From NCBI RefSeq assembly GCF_011801125.1, contig NZ_CP046171.1, positions 2,604,001-2,668,000 on the forward strand: a stretch of 64,000 bases of DNA, in the 5' to 3' direction. The position numbers were made by a program, and so were the translations under genes. The notes beneath the pieces were generated by a model. That model searched no databases. It saw only the letters and a program-made list of their open reading frames with translations, and had not been told where the DNA came from. Within the stretch, counting starts at the first letter, position 1; every line of letters starts with the position of its first letter. Below, one piece after another: positions 47,501 through 56,084 of this stretch. The stretch is from Nocardia brasiliensis (GTDB taxonomy: Bacteria > Actinomycetota > Actinomycetes > Mycobacteriales > Mycobacteriaceae).

Positions 47501-47680
47501 GCGCCGGCCCCGAGTGGTTGGCTCTGTGATTGCTGACCCGGCTGCGGGGCAGTGTACGGAGCAGTTCTATTCTTGGCAGAGTGCGGCATCGCTTGTCGAA
47601 GGCGTGTCGCGCGGCGGTGGGGCCCGCCGTACCCGAACCGCGGCGATGTTGCCGACAACGGTCCCTGCTTGTGATGGCAC

Positions 47681-47697
47681 GCGCCCGCTGCGGGCGC
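47681..47697 (+). other. Hairpin in the crcB leader
   Basis: GCGCCCG and CGGGCGC form a perfect 7-bp stem with loop CTG, 19 bases before the crcB ATG. A short region before it (47642-47678) has two GATG motifs like a fluoride riboswitch, but the second riboswitch stem cannot be drawn, so I list only the hairpin. Confidence 0.35.
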
Positions 47698-47716
47698 TAC
47701 ACGAGTGGGAGCCTCG

Positions 47717-48241
47717 ATGACTACCGCCAGTACCGGTTGCACGCAGACCGATATCGATCCTGATCTGTACGACCCCGCGCCGTTGCGCGCCGAGCTGAGC
47801 GCGCAGGCGCCGATCGTGGCGGTCATCGCGCTCGGCGGTGCGCTCGGCGCCGCCCTGCGCTACGGCGCGGCCCTGATCTGGCCCACCGCCCATGCCGCGT
47901 TCCCGGTCACCACGATGGTCGTCAACGTCACCGGCTGCGCGATCATGGGCGTGTTCATGGTCCTGATCACCGAGGCTTGGACCGCGCCCGCGCTGCTGCG
48001 TCCGTTCATCGGGACCGGTGTTCTCGGCGGCTACACCACGTTCTCCACCTACGCCGCCGACAGCGCGCACCTGCTCCGAACCGGAAGTCCGGCACTCGGT
48101 TCGGCGGTCTTGGTGGCCACGCCGCTGGCGGCGCTCGGTGCGATCTGGATCGCCGCGGGTCTCACGCGGCGACTCGTGCTCCGCGGTGCTCGGCACGTCC
48201 TGCTCGATGTCCAGGTCGCCACGCCGGAGGACGCGCGATGA
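47717..48241 (+). CDS. crcB: Fluoride channel CrcB/Fluc, subunit 1
   Basis: 174 aa, four membrane helices with an N-terminal extension of about 35 residues. Fluc signatures: GGALGAALRYG, TTMVVNVTGCAIMGVFMV and GTGVLGGYTTFSTYAAD (the polar track). It exports fluoride passively. ATG 47717 has GTGGGAG 6 bases upstream. The next gene overlaps by four bases, and the two small proteins most likely form a heterodimeric dual-topology channel. Confidence 0.92.
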   Translation: MTTASTGCTQTDIDPDLYDPAPLRAELSAQAPIVAVIALGGALGAALRYGAALIWPTAHAAFPVTTMVVNVTGCAIMGVFMVLITEAWTAPALLRPFIGTGVLGGYTTFSTYAADSAHLLRTGSPALGSAVLVATPLAALGAIWIAAGLTRRLVLRGARHVLLDVQVATPEDAR

Positions 48242-48603
48242 ACTGGGTGCTCGTCCTCGGTGCGGCCGCGGTCGGCGCACCGCTGCGCTATCTGGTCGAC
48301 CGGTTCGTGCAGCGCCGCCACGGCAGTCTCTTCCCGTGGGGCACCCTCGCGGTCAACACCGTCGCCTGCCTGATTCTCGGCTTCCTCACCACGGCGGTGA
48401 CCGCGGACTCGCGGCTGCTATTGCTGGTCGGCACCGGCTTCTGCGGCGCGCTGAGCACCTATTCGACCTTCACGTTCGAGTCGGTCCAGCTGGCCCGCAA
48501 TCGCGCCCGCGGCTACGCCATCGCCAACGTCGTGGGCAGCATGGTCGCCGGCCTGGCCGCGATCTTCCTCGGTTCGGCTCTCGCCCAGGCCATTTGGGCC
48601 TGA
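48238..48603 (+). CDS. crcB: Fluoride channel CrcB/Fluc, subunit 2
   Basis: 121 aa with four helices: GAAAVGAPLRYLVDRF, WGTLAVNTVACLILGFL (pore Asn), GTGFCGALSTYSTFTFE. The ATG overlaps the stop of subunit 1 as ATGA. Paired crcB genes encode opposite-orientation halves of a channel. The longer frame back to 47977 is read through the first gene in another frame and is not coding. Confidence 0.92.
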   Translation: MNWVLVLGAAAVGAPLRYLVDRFVQRRHGSLFPWGTLAVNTVACLILGFLTTAVTADSRLLLLVGTGFCGALSTYSTFTFESVQLARNRARGYAIANVVGSMVAGLAAIFLGSALAQAIWA

Positions 48604-48725
48604 GCCGACTCAGGCGCCCGGCTCGCGGTCACCAGCCCGGCGACCGCGAGTGCCCAGATGCTGAGAGATCGCCTGCCTGCTCGATGACATGTCGGCTTGC
48701 ATGTCATGTCAGGTTGTTGTCGAAC

Positions 48726-49100
48726 TCAGCTCGGCGCCAGGTCCATGCGGAGGAACTCGGTGATGCGGAGCAGCTTGGGCGGGCGCGTCACCTCCGGTGG
48801 CAGCGCGTCGAACGCTTCGGTTTCCCCGATCAGTCGCGGTGCCGCGAGGCGCAGTTCCTTGCCGTTGATCCGGAGCCGGGCGCTGCCCGCCTTCAAGATG
48901 TTCTGCACCCAGTCCGCGCCTGACCCGTACACCAGGACGAACAGGTAGCCGCCGTCGACCGGATGGGCGTCCAGCGGCGTGCGGTAGGTCATGCCCGACG
49001 TGCGTCCGACATGCGTCAGCACCGGCCACTTCCCGCCCGCGATCGCGCGCGGGTTGAACACCCGCTTGTTCACGTGTCCCCACCATTTCGGCATCGGCAT
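48726..49100 (-). CDS. Deazaflavin (F420)-dependent nitroreductase-family protein (Ddn-like)
   Basis: 124 aa, a single split-beta-barrel domain. The pattern HVNKRVFNP, GKWPVLTHVGRTSGMTYRTPLDA, YLFVLVYGSGADWVQNILKAGSA matches F420H2-dependent reductases of the Ddn family, which reduce quinones or nitro compounds. ATG 49100 has AAGGAG 7 bases upstream. It diverges from a TetR gene over three operators, so it is probably an inducible reductase. Confidence 0.85.
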   Translation of the reverse strand: MPMPKWWGHVNKRVFNPRAIAGGKWPVLTHVGRTSGMTYRTPLDAHPVDGGYLFVLVYGSGADWVQNILKAGSARLRINGKELRLAAPRLIGETEAFDALPPEVTRPPKLLRITEFLRMDLAPS

Positions 49101-49161
49101 CGCAGTCTCCTTATCTCACCTGTGGCGGCGCTTCGTGCGCGTCGAGCTTCCGGCTCGGCGA

Positions 49162-49213
49162 CTTACGCCTGTAAGGCTGTCTTACATGTGTAAGGTTGAC
49201 TTACGATCGTAAG
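49162..49213. promoter_or_regulatory. Three tandem TetR operators CTTAC-N4-GTAAG
   Basis: Perfect palindromes at 49162-49175, 49181-49194 and 49200-49213, each CTTAC-N4-GTAAG with different central four bases (GCCT, ATGT, GATC). Their centres are exactly 19 bp apart, and each is followed by GGYTG. They fill the gap between the divergent reductase and TetR genes. Confidence 0.88.
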
Positions 49214-49243
49214 GCTGTCAACTGTCTGTTCCGAGGAGCCGCC

Positions 49244-49891
49244 ATGTCCCGCCCCCCGCTACCGCTCAGCAGAGGCCGCGTGCTCGAGGCCGCGGTCCGG
49301 GTCGCCGATCGCGGTGGGGTGGGAGCGATCACGATGCGTCGCGTGGCGCAGGAGCTCGGCGTCGAGGCGATGTCGCTGTACCACCACGTGCCGAACAAGG
49401 ACGCCATCCTCGACGGAGTGGTCGACATCGTGTTCGCCGCGATCGAGCTGCCCGGCAGCGGGCAGGCGGACTGGCGCGATGCCATCCGGACCCGCGCCCA
49501 CTCCGCGCGAAAGATCTTGTCCCAGCACCGATGGGCGCTCGGCCTCTTGGATTCCCGGCGCAATCCCGGCCCCGCCACGCTGCGGCACCACGACGCCGTA
49601 CTCGGCGTCCTGCGCGGCGCGGGATTCACCCTGCCCGCCGCCGCGCATGCCATCTCGCTAATCGACAGCTATATCGGCGGCTACGTTCTCCAGGAGGCGA
49701 ACCTGCCCGCGGCGACCCCGCACGATGTCGAGGATGTCGCGGCCGACATCCTCGACCGGATGCCCGACGACCTGCCGCACCTGCGCGAGCTGATCGTCGA
49801 GCATGCGCTGCGTCCCGGCTATGACCACACCGCGGAATTCACCTACGGCCTCGACCTCATCCTCGATGCCCTGGATGCGCGGCGCGGGTAG
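49244..49891 (+). CDS. TetR family regulator (TetR/AcrR with TetR_C-type domain)
   Basis: 215 aa from ATG 49244, with GAGGAG upstream. HTH: VLEAAVRVADRGGVGAITM, RRVAQELGVEAMSLYHHV then PNKDAILDGVVD, as in the tetracycline repressor subgroup; the C-terminal domain (SLIDSYIGGYVLQEA) also fits TetR_C. It diverges from the Ddn-like reductase. The three operators between them suggest autorepression and control of the reductase, with an unknown inducer. Confidence 0.9.
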   Translation: MSRPPLPLSRGRVLEAAVRVADRGGVGAITMRRVAQELGVEAMSLYHHVPNKDAILDGVVDIVFAAIELPGSGQADWRDAIRTRAHSARKILSQHRWALGLLDSRRNPGPATLRHHDAVLGVLRGAGFTLPAAAHAISLIDSYIGGYVLQEANLPAATPHDVEDVAADILDRMPDDLPHLRELIVEHALRPGYDHTAEFTYGLDLILDALDARRG

Positions 49892-50237
49892 GCGTTCGTC
49901 ATCTGCGTGACCCGTTTGGTCGTCGGCGCGGCCTCGGTTCTGTCCGTCGTCCCGCTACTGCCACGATCCTCGATACCGGCAGTGCGTGTTCCAGTGCCCC
50001 CGGTCCCGGGCACCCGGACGGCCCACCGCCGGTCGAGGGTGAGCCGTGCGGTGCGTACGGGATTCGTGGGTGCATCTGGAGGGCGGGAACGCCGCACGCT
50101 ACGGCACCGCATGGCTGTGCCGATCCTGATCGTGCCGGGTCGATCCAGGGTCGTCGCTCTGATCCTGTTGTGCACGAAGCGAATCCGGAACGTTCCCGCA
50201 ATCGTATGGGAGTGTCGCCCGATGCCGCCGGGCGAGC
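49892..50237. other. 346-nt gap without a recognisable gene
   Basis: I see no credible start with ribosome site, no palindrome of note and no RNA gene here. Frames are open for up to 115 codons but have no family-like sequence and poor codon pattern. Confidence 0.5.
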
Positions 50238-50468
50238 TCAGCTGTCCGAGGTGAGTTGGCCTTCGGAGAGGTAGGTGTCCACCGGTTCGCCTTGTTCGTC
50301 GTCGATGGTCACCAGGTACCAGGGACTCGAGCGCACGTCGGGGTTGAGGGTGAGCCCGTTGTCGTCGTGCGCGGGCGTGTATTCGAGGTCGACCTCGACG
50401 ACGACGCCGTGCCTACCGAGGGAGACGTGCCGAACCCGATCGCCGACACCGTATTTGGCTTCCGACAT
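50238..50468 (-). CDS. HspQ/YccV-like small protein
   Basis: 76 aa. YGVGDRVRHVSLGRHGVVVEVDLEY followed by SSPWYLVTIDDE and TYLSEGQL matches the order of the HspQ/YccV domain (hemimethylated-DNA-binding-like, beta barrel): a G..VRH...G.V..VD core, a P-W-Y motif and a Y-x-E end. HspQ acts in stress responses and protein quality control in enterobacteria; actinobacterial homologues are not characterised to my knowledge. ATG 50468 has AAGGAG 9 bases upstream. Confidence 0.6.
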   Translation of the reverse strand: MSEAKYGVGDRVRHVSLGRHGVVVEVDLEYTPAHDDNGLTLNPDVRSSPWYLVTIDDEQGEPVDTYLSEGQLTSDS

Positions 50469-50885
50469 GCTGCACGCTCCTTCGCTCTCGCATTCGCCTC
50501 TGTATCCGGTGTGCCCCCAACGAGATCGCCCAATCCTTCCCGATCAACCGGGCCGCGGCGGCGAGCGGCGCCCAACACGCAGGAATGCAGCCTAACCGCC
50601 CACCAGCCCACCGAGCCGCCCCCACGCCCACCAACCAAGATCAAAAATTCCAGAGGCTCAGTCCTATATAAGGACGGCAGCACTGCGTGCAACTAGCCGG
50701 CCCTGCGTGATTGGGGTTGCGGGCGCAAGCTTCACCGCGCGAACCTCGGTGGCCCACGCCGCAATCGCTGAAGCTGCACGCGCAGTTTCCGCAACCCTCC
50801 GCACACGTCGTCTGCCTAGATGGCATACGTTGCCTCGTCACCACGCACCCGCTCGCAACAATCACCAACACACTCCGCCATCGGC

Positions 50886-51033
50886 GGATTCAGAGCAAAG
50901 CGCCGCCGAGCGGGGACCAGCAACCGACGTGCCGCAACATCGGCAGCACCGCACACCTGACTCCGCAACACCCCCACCCAACGCCCCCACCACCAAGGGG
51001 GGTTCGGGGGCAAAGCCCCGCCGAGCGGGGCCC
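50886..51033. repeat. Two copies of a GC-rich intergenic element
   Basis: The stretch CAAAGCGCCGCCGAGCGGGG at 50896-50915 recurs as CAAAGCCCCGCCGAGCGGGG at 51011-51030, with further matching bases on the left (GGATTCAGAG, GGTTCGGGGG). The second copy folds perfectly; the first has lost base pairs. The rest of 50469-51110 (642 nt) has no convincing gene. Confidence 0.55.
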
Positions 51034-51050
51034 GGGGGTCGCACCCCCGG
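51015..51050 (-). terminator. Double hairpin terminator of tRNA-Leu
   Basis: In the direction of the tRNA: CCGGGGGT/ACCCCCGG (51033-51050) with a 3-base loop, then GCCCCG/CGGGGC (51015-51031) followed by TTTG. Both stems are perfect. They begin 60 bases after the tRNA 3' end. Confidence 0.6.
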
Positions 51051-51110
51051 AAAACGCAACGAGCGACCCAGGTCCGCGCATTCCGCGGACAAGGGTCGCC
51101 CAGAGTCGAG

Positions 51111-51194
51111 TGCCGAGTGTGGGACTCGAACCCACACGTCCTTTCGGACAACGGTTTTTGAGACCGTCGCGTCTGCCAGTTCCGCCAACCCGGC
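51111..51194 (-). tRNA. tRNA-Leu (anticodon CAA)
   Basis: 84-nt class II tRNA on the minus strand. Acceptor GCCGGGT pairs with ACTCGGC plus discriminator A; no CCA is encoded. The anticodon stem ACGGT/ACCGT closes loop CTCAAAA, giving anticodon CAA (reads UUG). The long variable arm and the T arm GTGGGTTCGAGTCCCAC are clear. Confidence 0.93.
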
Positions 51195-51420
51195 GCACCG
51201 GGACGAAATGATAGCGGGTGTGGGGGGCTGGTACCTAACCGGTTGGTCGAGTGGCCGAGGGAAGGGGGTTTGCCCTGGGTATATGCGTTCTATGCGGAAG
51301 TGAAAGGTACTCTTTACATCACTCGACGACCGATGGTGAGGTCGATGGTCGGCAAGTTGGACCAACGTCCACTCTGCGGCGTGTCGGGGACAGGCATCGA
51401 AACCATGAGGGGTCTTACCT

Positions 51421-52038
51421 ATGAGCACAGCAGCAGGGGGCGCAGGCACTAAGCGCGACGCGGGGGCCAAGCGCGTCGTCGTCGCGGAAGATGAGGCGCT
51501 CATCCGCATGGACCTGGTCGAGATGCTGACCGAAGAGGGCTATCTGGTGGTCGGCGAGGCGGGTGACGGGCAGCAGGCGGTGGATCTCGCGGTCGAGCAC
51601 CGGCCGGATCTGGTGATCATGGATGTGAAGATGCCGCGCCGCGACGGTATCGATGCGGCGGCCGAGATCGCGTCGAAACGTGTTGCGCCGGTGGTGATTT
51701 TGACCGCGTTCAGCCAGCGGGATCTGGTCGAGCGGGCGCGTGACGCGGGGGCGATGGCGTATCTGGTGAAGCCGTTCACGAAGTCCGATCTGGTGCCTGC
51801 GATCGAGTTGGCGGCGAGCCGGTTCCACGAGATCACCGCGCTGGAGGGCGAGGTGGCGAATCTGTCGGACCGGTTGGAGACGCGCAAGCTGGTGGAGCGG
51901 GCCAAGGGCGTTTTGATGCAGACGCAGGGTCTGTCCGAGCCGCAGGCGTTCAAGTGGATTCAGCGCACGGCGATGGATCGCCGGACGACGATGAAGGCGG
52001 TCGCCGAGGTCGTGCTGGAGAACTTGGCCCCGAAGTGA
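51421..52038 (+). CDS. pdtaR: ANTAR-domain response regulator PdtaR
   Basis: 205 aa. The receiver domain (about 18-135) has the acidic pair in VVVAEDEALIRMDL, phospho-acceptor Asp in LVIMDVKMP and Lys in YLVKPFTKSDL; the ANTAR domain (about 150-203: RKLVERAKGVLMQTQGLSE, then a FKWIQRTAMDRRTTM helix) binds paired RNA hairpins to prevent termination. It corresponds to Rv1626, the partner of kinase PdtaS, which is not in this window. ATG 51421 is preceded by a GAGGGGTC stretch. The liv operon follows. Confidence 0.95.
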   Translation: MSTAAGGAGTKRDAGAKRVVVAEDEALIRMDLVEMLTEEGYLVVGEAGDGQQAVDLAVEHRPDLVIMDVKMPRRDGIDAAAEIASKRVAPVVILTAFSQRDLVERARDAGAMAYLVKPFTKSDLVPAIELAASRFHEITALEGEVANLSDRLETRKLVERAKGVLMQTQGLSEPQAFKWIQRTAMDRRTTMKAVAEVVLENLAPK

Positions 52039-52283
52039 CAGGCGTGGTCCGGCGAGCGGACCACCGACCTTTGCACGCCTTGCTGACGGACTGTGCCCGC
52101 CTGCGCCGATTAGGCGGAAATTTTACTCACGCGAAACGGGATGGTGAACAAGAATTCGACACGATGTCGGATTCATGATCCGAATGTGATGCGGAACTAA
52201 CGTACCAACGCTATGTTCTGACCGGGCTGACGTGGTCGGCCCCCTCGGTGATCCCGGGGGAGCACAGGACTTAGAGGTGAAAC

Positions 52284-53522
52284 GTGCTTAGTTCGACATG
52301 GCACAGTCGTACGACGCGAGGTGTTTTGGCAATCGGTGCAGCTGCCGCGCTGGTGCTGACCGGTTGTAGTGACAAATCGACCAGCACCGGTACGGATGCG
52401 TCCGGTACCAGTGGGGCGTCCGGCCTGAAGATCACGCCGGTCGTGCAGGTGGACACCAACGGCAAAGAGGTCGCGAAGGTCGATCCGGCGAAGGCCGCCG
52501 ATCCGGCCGGTGACGGTAAGGCGACGTGCGCGCCGACCAACATCGCCTTTGCCGGCGCGTTGACGGGTCCGAACGCTGCTCTCGGGATCAACATCGAGCT
52601 GGGTGCGAAGCTGGCCCTCGACCAGCACAACAAGGCCAACCCGGGCTGCCAGATCACGTTGAAGTCGTTCGACACCGAGGGTGACCCGCAGAAGGCCACG
52701 CAGGTGGTGCCGCAGATCGTCAACGACAAGTCGATCGTGGCGCTGCTCGGCCCGACGTTCTCCGGCGAGACGAAGGCGACCGGCAAGATCCTCAGCGACG
52801 CCGGCCTGCCTTCGCTGTCGTCGTCGGCGACCAACGCCTCGCTCACGTCCAACGGCTGGACCAGCTTCTTCCGCGGTCTGGCCAACGACGATGTGCAGGG
52901 CCCGTCGGTGGCGAAGTACCTGACCGAGACCGCCGGCTACAAGAAGGTCTGCGTCGTACAGGACAACAGCGACTACGGCACCGGCCTGGCCAAGAGCATC
53001 ACCGATGGTCTGGGTGCCGCGGCCGACGCGAGCTGCTCGTCCAGCATCAAGACCGGTGACAAGGACTTCTCCGCGACGGTCACCAAGATCGCGGGCGCGA
53101 ACGCGGACGCGGTGTTCTTCGCCGGCTACTACGCCGAGGGCGCGCCGCTGGCGCAGCAGTTGAAGTCGGGTGGCTTCAAGGGCGTCTTCGTGGCGCCGGA
53201 CGGCACCAACGATCCGCAGTTCCTGTCCCAGGCGGGTAGCGCGGCCAAGGGTGCGACGCTGACCTGCCCGTGTGGCCCGGCCCCGGAGAAGTTCGAGCAG
53301 GACTACCAGGCCTTCAACAAGCAGCCCTCGGGTGTGTACTCGGTCGAGGCCTACGACCTGGCCACGATCCTGACCAAGGCGATCGGTGCGGGCAAGGTGA
53401 CGCGCCCCGACATCCTGGAGTACGTGCGCGCCTATGACGGCGCGGGCCTGGCCCGTCAGTACAAGTGGAGTGCCAACGGCGAGCTGAGCAACGCGCTCAT
53501 CTGGATCTACACGGTCAAGTAA
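52284..53522 (+). CDS. livK: Branched-chain amino-acid ABC transporter substrate-binding lipoprotein
   Basis: 412 aa. Signal peptide with lipobox LTGC near residue 28, then a Ser/Thr-rich linker. The type I periplasmic-binding fold has FAGALTGPNAALGINIELGA, ALLGPTFSGETKATG, CVVQDNSDYGTG and EAYDLATIL, the LivJ/K family pattern. GTG 52284 has GAGGTG 5 bases upstream. A 20-bp hairpin with no loop separates it from livH, which probably lowers expression of the membrane and ATPase genes relative to this receptor. Confidence 0.92.
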   Translation: MLSSTWHSRTTRGVLAIGAAAALVLTGCSDKSTSTGTDASGTSGASGLKITPVVQVDTNGKEVAKVDPAKAADPAGDGKATCAPTNIAFAGALTGPNAALGINIELGAKLALDQHNKANPGCQITLKSFDTEGDPQKATQVVPQIVNDKSIVALLGPTFSGETKATGKILSDAGLPSLSSSATNASLTSNGWTSFFRGLANDDVQGPSVAKYLTETAGYKKVCVVQDNSDYGTGLAKSITDGLGAAADASCSSSIKTGDKDFSATVTKIAGANADAVFFAGYYAEGAPLAQQLKSGGFKGVFVAPDGTNDPQFLSQAGSAAKGATLTCPCGPAPEKFEQDYQAFNKQPSGVYSVEAYDLATILTKAIGAGKVTRPDILEYVRAYDGAGLARQYKWSANGELSNALIWIYTVK

Positions 53523-53540
53523 CCCGGCATACGAGTCGCG

Positions 53541-53580
53541 CAGCACGTAACGGGGTTCGCGCGAATCCCGTTACGTGCTG
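53541..53580 (+). terminator. Long stem between livK and livH
   Basis: Two adjacent 20-base halves (53541-53560 and 53561-53580) are complementary at 19 of 20 positions, the exception being a G-T pair, with no spacer. TGTTT follows. It may act as a partial terminator or as an RNA-end stabiliser for livK. Confidence 0.75.
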
Positions 53581-53619
53581 CTGTTTCGTGAAGGGCGAAT
53601 CAATGAGGGCGAATTACGA

Positions 53620-54657
53620 ATGACTTCCACTGTATTAGCCGACGCAGTACAACTCGTCGGTGGTTCGATCGACTTCAACTATCAGGGAGTGATCGACGAT
53701 TTCTGGCGACTGACCGTCGACGGATTGTCCTACGGTGCTATCTACGCACTGGTTGCTGTGGGCTACACCCTGGTCTACGGCGTACTGCGGCTGATCAATT
53801 TTGCCCATTCGGAAATATTCATGCTCGGCCTGTTCGGCCAGTACGTCGGGCTGATGCTGCTCGGTTTCTCGCCGAGTGGTGATGTGTATTCGCAGGGCAT
53901 CATCCTCACCATCACCTATCTGGCGCTGGCGATGATCTTCGGCATGGCGGTCTCCGGTGCCGCCGCGGTCGGCCTGGAGCGCATCGCCTACCGGCCGCTG
54001 CGCAGGCGCGGCGCCAAACCCCTGATCTTTCTCATCACCGCGATCGGCGCCTCGTTCGTGCTGCAGGAGATCGTGCACTTCGTCTTGCCGAAGATCTGGC
54101 CGAGCCTGGGCGGCTCGAACGCGCAGAAGCCGATCATGCTGGTGGAGCCGACGAAGCAGTTCAGCTTCGGTGGCGCCGACATCACCAACGTGACGATCGT
54201 GATCATCGTCGCGGCGGTGATCCTGGCGATCGCCACCGAGCTGGTGATCAATCAGACCAAGTTCGGCCGCGGCATCCGCGCCGTGGCGCAGGATCCGGAT
54301 ACCGCGACGCTGATGGGTGTTTCGCGGGAGCGGATCATCATGCTCACCTTCCTCATCGGCGGCGTGCTCGCCGGTGCGGCGGCGCTGTTGTACGCGTTGA
54401 AGATTCCGAACGGCATCATCTATTCGGGCGGGTTCATTCTCGGCATCAAGGCTTTCAGTGCCGCGGTGCTCGGCGGTATCGGCAATCTGCGCGGCGCGCT
54501 GCTCGGCGGATTGTTGCTCGGTCTGGCGGAGAACTACGGCCAGATTTTGTTCGGTACCGAATGGCGCGACGTGGTCGCGTTCGTGGTGCTGATCGCGGTG
54601 TTGATGATCCGGCCGACCGGCATTCTCGGTGAGAGCCTCGGGAAGGCACGCGCATGA
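53620..54657 (+). CDS. livH: Branched-chain amino-acid ABC transporter permease LivH
   Basis: 345 aa with about eight membrane helices. LSYGAIYALVAVGYTLVYGVLRLINFAH is the LivH start, quoted here in effect as two parts of one helix hairpin, and the EAA-like FGRGIRAVAQDPDTATLMGVS loop touches the ATPases. ATG 53620 has GAGGG about 12 bases upstream; the frame back to 53575 runs into the hairpin and is unlikely. It overlaps livM (ATGA). Confidence 0.92.
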   Translation: MTSTVLADAVQLVGGSIDFNYQGVIDDFWRLTVDGLSYGAIYALVAVGYTLVYGVLRLINFAHSEIFMLGLFGQYVGLMLLGFSPSGDVYSQGIILTITYLALAMIFGMAVSGAAAVGLERIAYRPLRRRGAKPLIFLITAIGASFVLQEIVHFVLPKIWPSLGGSNAQKPIMLVEPTKQFSFGGADITNVTIVIIVAAVILAIATELVINQTKFGRGIRAVAQDPDTATLMGVSRERIIMLTFLIGGVLAGAAALLYALKIPNGIIYSGGFILGIKAFSAAVLGGIGNLRGALLGGLLLGLAENYGQILFGTEWRDVVAFVVLIAVLMIRPTGILGESLGKARA

Positions 54658-56084
54658 GTGACGCAACCACGAAAACCGTTGTCCCCCCTGCCGAACCGGA
54701 ACGGCCCAAGCACGGCGTCGGCGACGCCCTGCGGACCTGGTGGGGTGGTCTTTCCCGGCCGGCCCAGTGGGCGGTCGGCGTGCCCGCCATCATCGCGCTG
54801 GCACTGCTTCCGTTGTTCCCGCCGCCGTTCATCGATACCCCAGGCACCAGCTTCGGCGGTGTGATGGCGCAGTTCGCGATGTACGCGCTGATCGCCATCG
54901 GGCTGAATGTCGTTGTCGGACAGGCGGGTCTGCTCGATCTGGGCTACGTCGGCTTCTATGCCGTCGGTGCGTACACCGTCGGTCTGCTCACGAGTCCGAA
55001 CAGCCCGTGGAACCAGACCGACGGCGGCTGGCTCGGCAGCAAATGGGCCTGGCTGGCCTGTGTGCCGCTGGCCGTGGCCGTCACCGCGGTGTCCGGGTTG
55101 ATCCTCGGCTCGCCGACGCTGCGATTGCGCGGCGACTATCTCGCGATCGTGACGCTCGGCTTCGGTGAGATCGTTCGGCTGCTCGCCGACAACCTCGGCG
55201 ATGTGACCAACGGCAGCCTCGGCCTGTCCGGCATCGCCTACCCGTCGGTCGGAGTGTCGGAAACCAAACCCAACGGTGTCTTCTCCGCGGGCAATGTCGG
55301 CAACCCGGATACCTCGAACCTGTTGGACCGGGCCAATGCCGGCGTGTGGTGGTTCTGGGTCGGCATGGTGCTTGTGGTGGTGATCCTGCTGATCGTCGGC
55401 AACCTAGAGCGCAGCCGGGTCGGACGGGCCTGGGTCGCGATCCGCGAGGACGAGGACGCGGCCGAGATCATGGGCGTGCCGACGTTCAAGTTCAAGCTGT
55501 GGGCATTCATGATCGGCGCCGCGGTCGGCGGGCTCTCCGGTGCGCTGTACGCGGGGCAGGTGCAGTTCATCAACCCGACCGGGTTCAACATCATCAACTC
55601 CGTGCTGTTCCTGTGCGCGGTCGTCATCGGCGGTCAGGGCAACAAGCTCGGCGTGATCGTCGGCGCGTTCGTCATCGTCTACCTGCCGAACCGGTTGCTG
55701 TCGGTGCAGGCGGTGGGTCAGTCCGCGGTGGGCTGGGTGTCGATCGTCGTCGGCATCGCGCTCGTCGTCGGCCTGATCGTGGTGTGGCGCAGGTGGGCTC
55801 GCGATCAGGAGCGCCCGATCCGGCTGGCCTATCTGGGCGGCGGCGCGGTCGCGGTGATCGCGATGCTCGTCGTGCTCAACAACGTGCTGGTGTTCCAGAA
55901 GCCGGGTGCGCAGTCGCTCGGCGACTACAAGTACCTGTTCTTCGGTATCACGCTGATGGTGGTCATGATCTTCAAACCGCAGGGCCTGTTCCCGGTCCGG
56001 CAGAAGCTGCTCGCCTACGGGCGGCAGGTGTATCAGGCGGTGCGCAGACCGTCCGGTGACGATGCGATCGGAGCGACCCGATGA
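54654..56084 (+). CDS. livM: Branched-chain amino-acid ABC transporter permease LivM
   Basis: 476 aa, longer than most LivM proteins (300-430), with a hydrophilic N-terminus of about 35 residues and two extra C-terminal helices. Core motifs: MYALIAIGLNVVVGQAGLLD, LGYVGFYAVGAY, LRLRGDYLAIVTLGFGEIVR and the VAIREDEDAAEIMGV ATPase contact. Start and stop both overlap the flanking liv genes by four bases. Confidence 0.92.
   Translation: MSDATTKTVVPPAEPERPKHGVGDALRTWWGGLSRPAQWAVGVPAIIALALLPLFPPPFIDTPGTSFGGVMAQFAMYALIAIGLNVVVGQAGLLDLGYVGFYAVGAYTVGLLTSPNSPWNQTDGGWLGSKWAWLACVPLAVAVTAVSGLILGSPTLRLRGDYLAIVTLGFGEIVRLLADNLGDVTNGSLGLSGIAYPSVGVSETKPNGVFSAGNVGNPDTSNLLDRANAGVWWFWVGMVLVVVILLIVGNLERSRVGRAWVAIREDEDAAEIMGVPTFKFKLWAFMIGAAVGGLSGALYAGQVQFINPTGFNIINSVLFLCAVVIGGQGNKLGVIVGAFVIVYLPNRLLSVQAVGQSAVGWVSIVVGIALVVGLIVVWRRWARDQERPIRLAYLGGGAVAVIAMLVVLNNVLVFQKPGAQSLGDYKYLFFGITLMVVMIFKPQGLFPVRQKLLAYGRQVYQAVRRPSGDDAIGATR

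Noticed and set aside
47642..47680. Possible fluoride riboswitch upstream of crcB
   Set aside because: Two GATG motifs and a short TGCC/GGCA pairing are present, but the required second stem after the AAC cannot be formed. A covariance-model search for the crcB motif would decide; a significant hit would overturn this.
47977..48603. Longer version of CrcB subunit 2
   Set aside because: The extra residues are read from subunit 1 in another frame; ATG 48238 overlaps the upstream stop and gives the right length.
52039..52283. ANTAR-type paired hairpins before the liv operon
   Set aside because: The gap after pdtaR has a CGGAT/ATCCG stem and a CCCC/GGGG stem, but neither has the hexaloop with A at position 1 and G at position 4.
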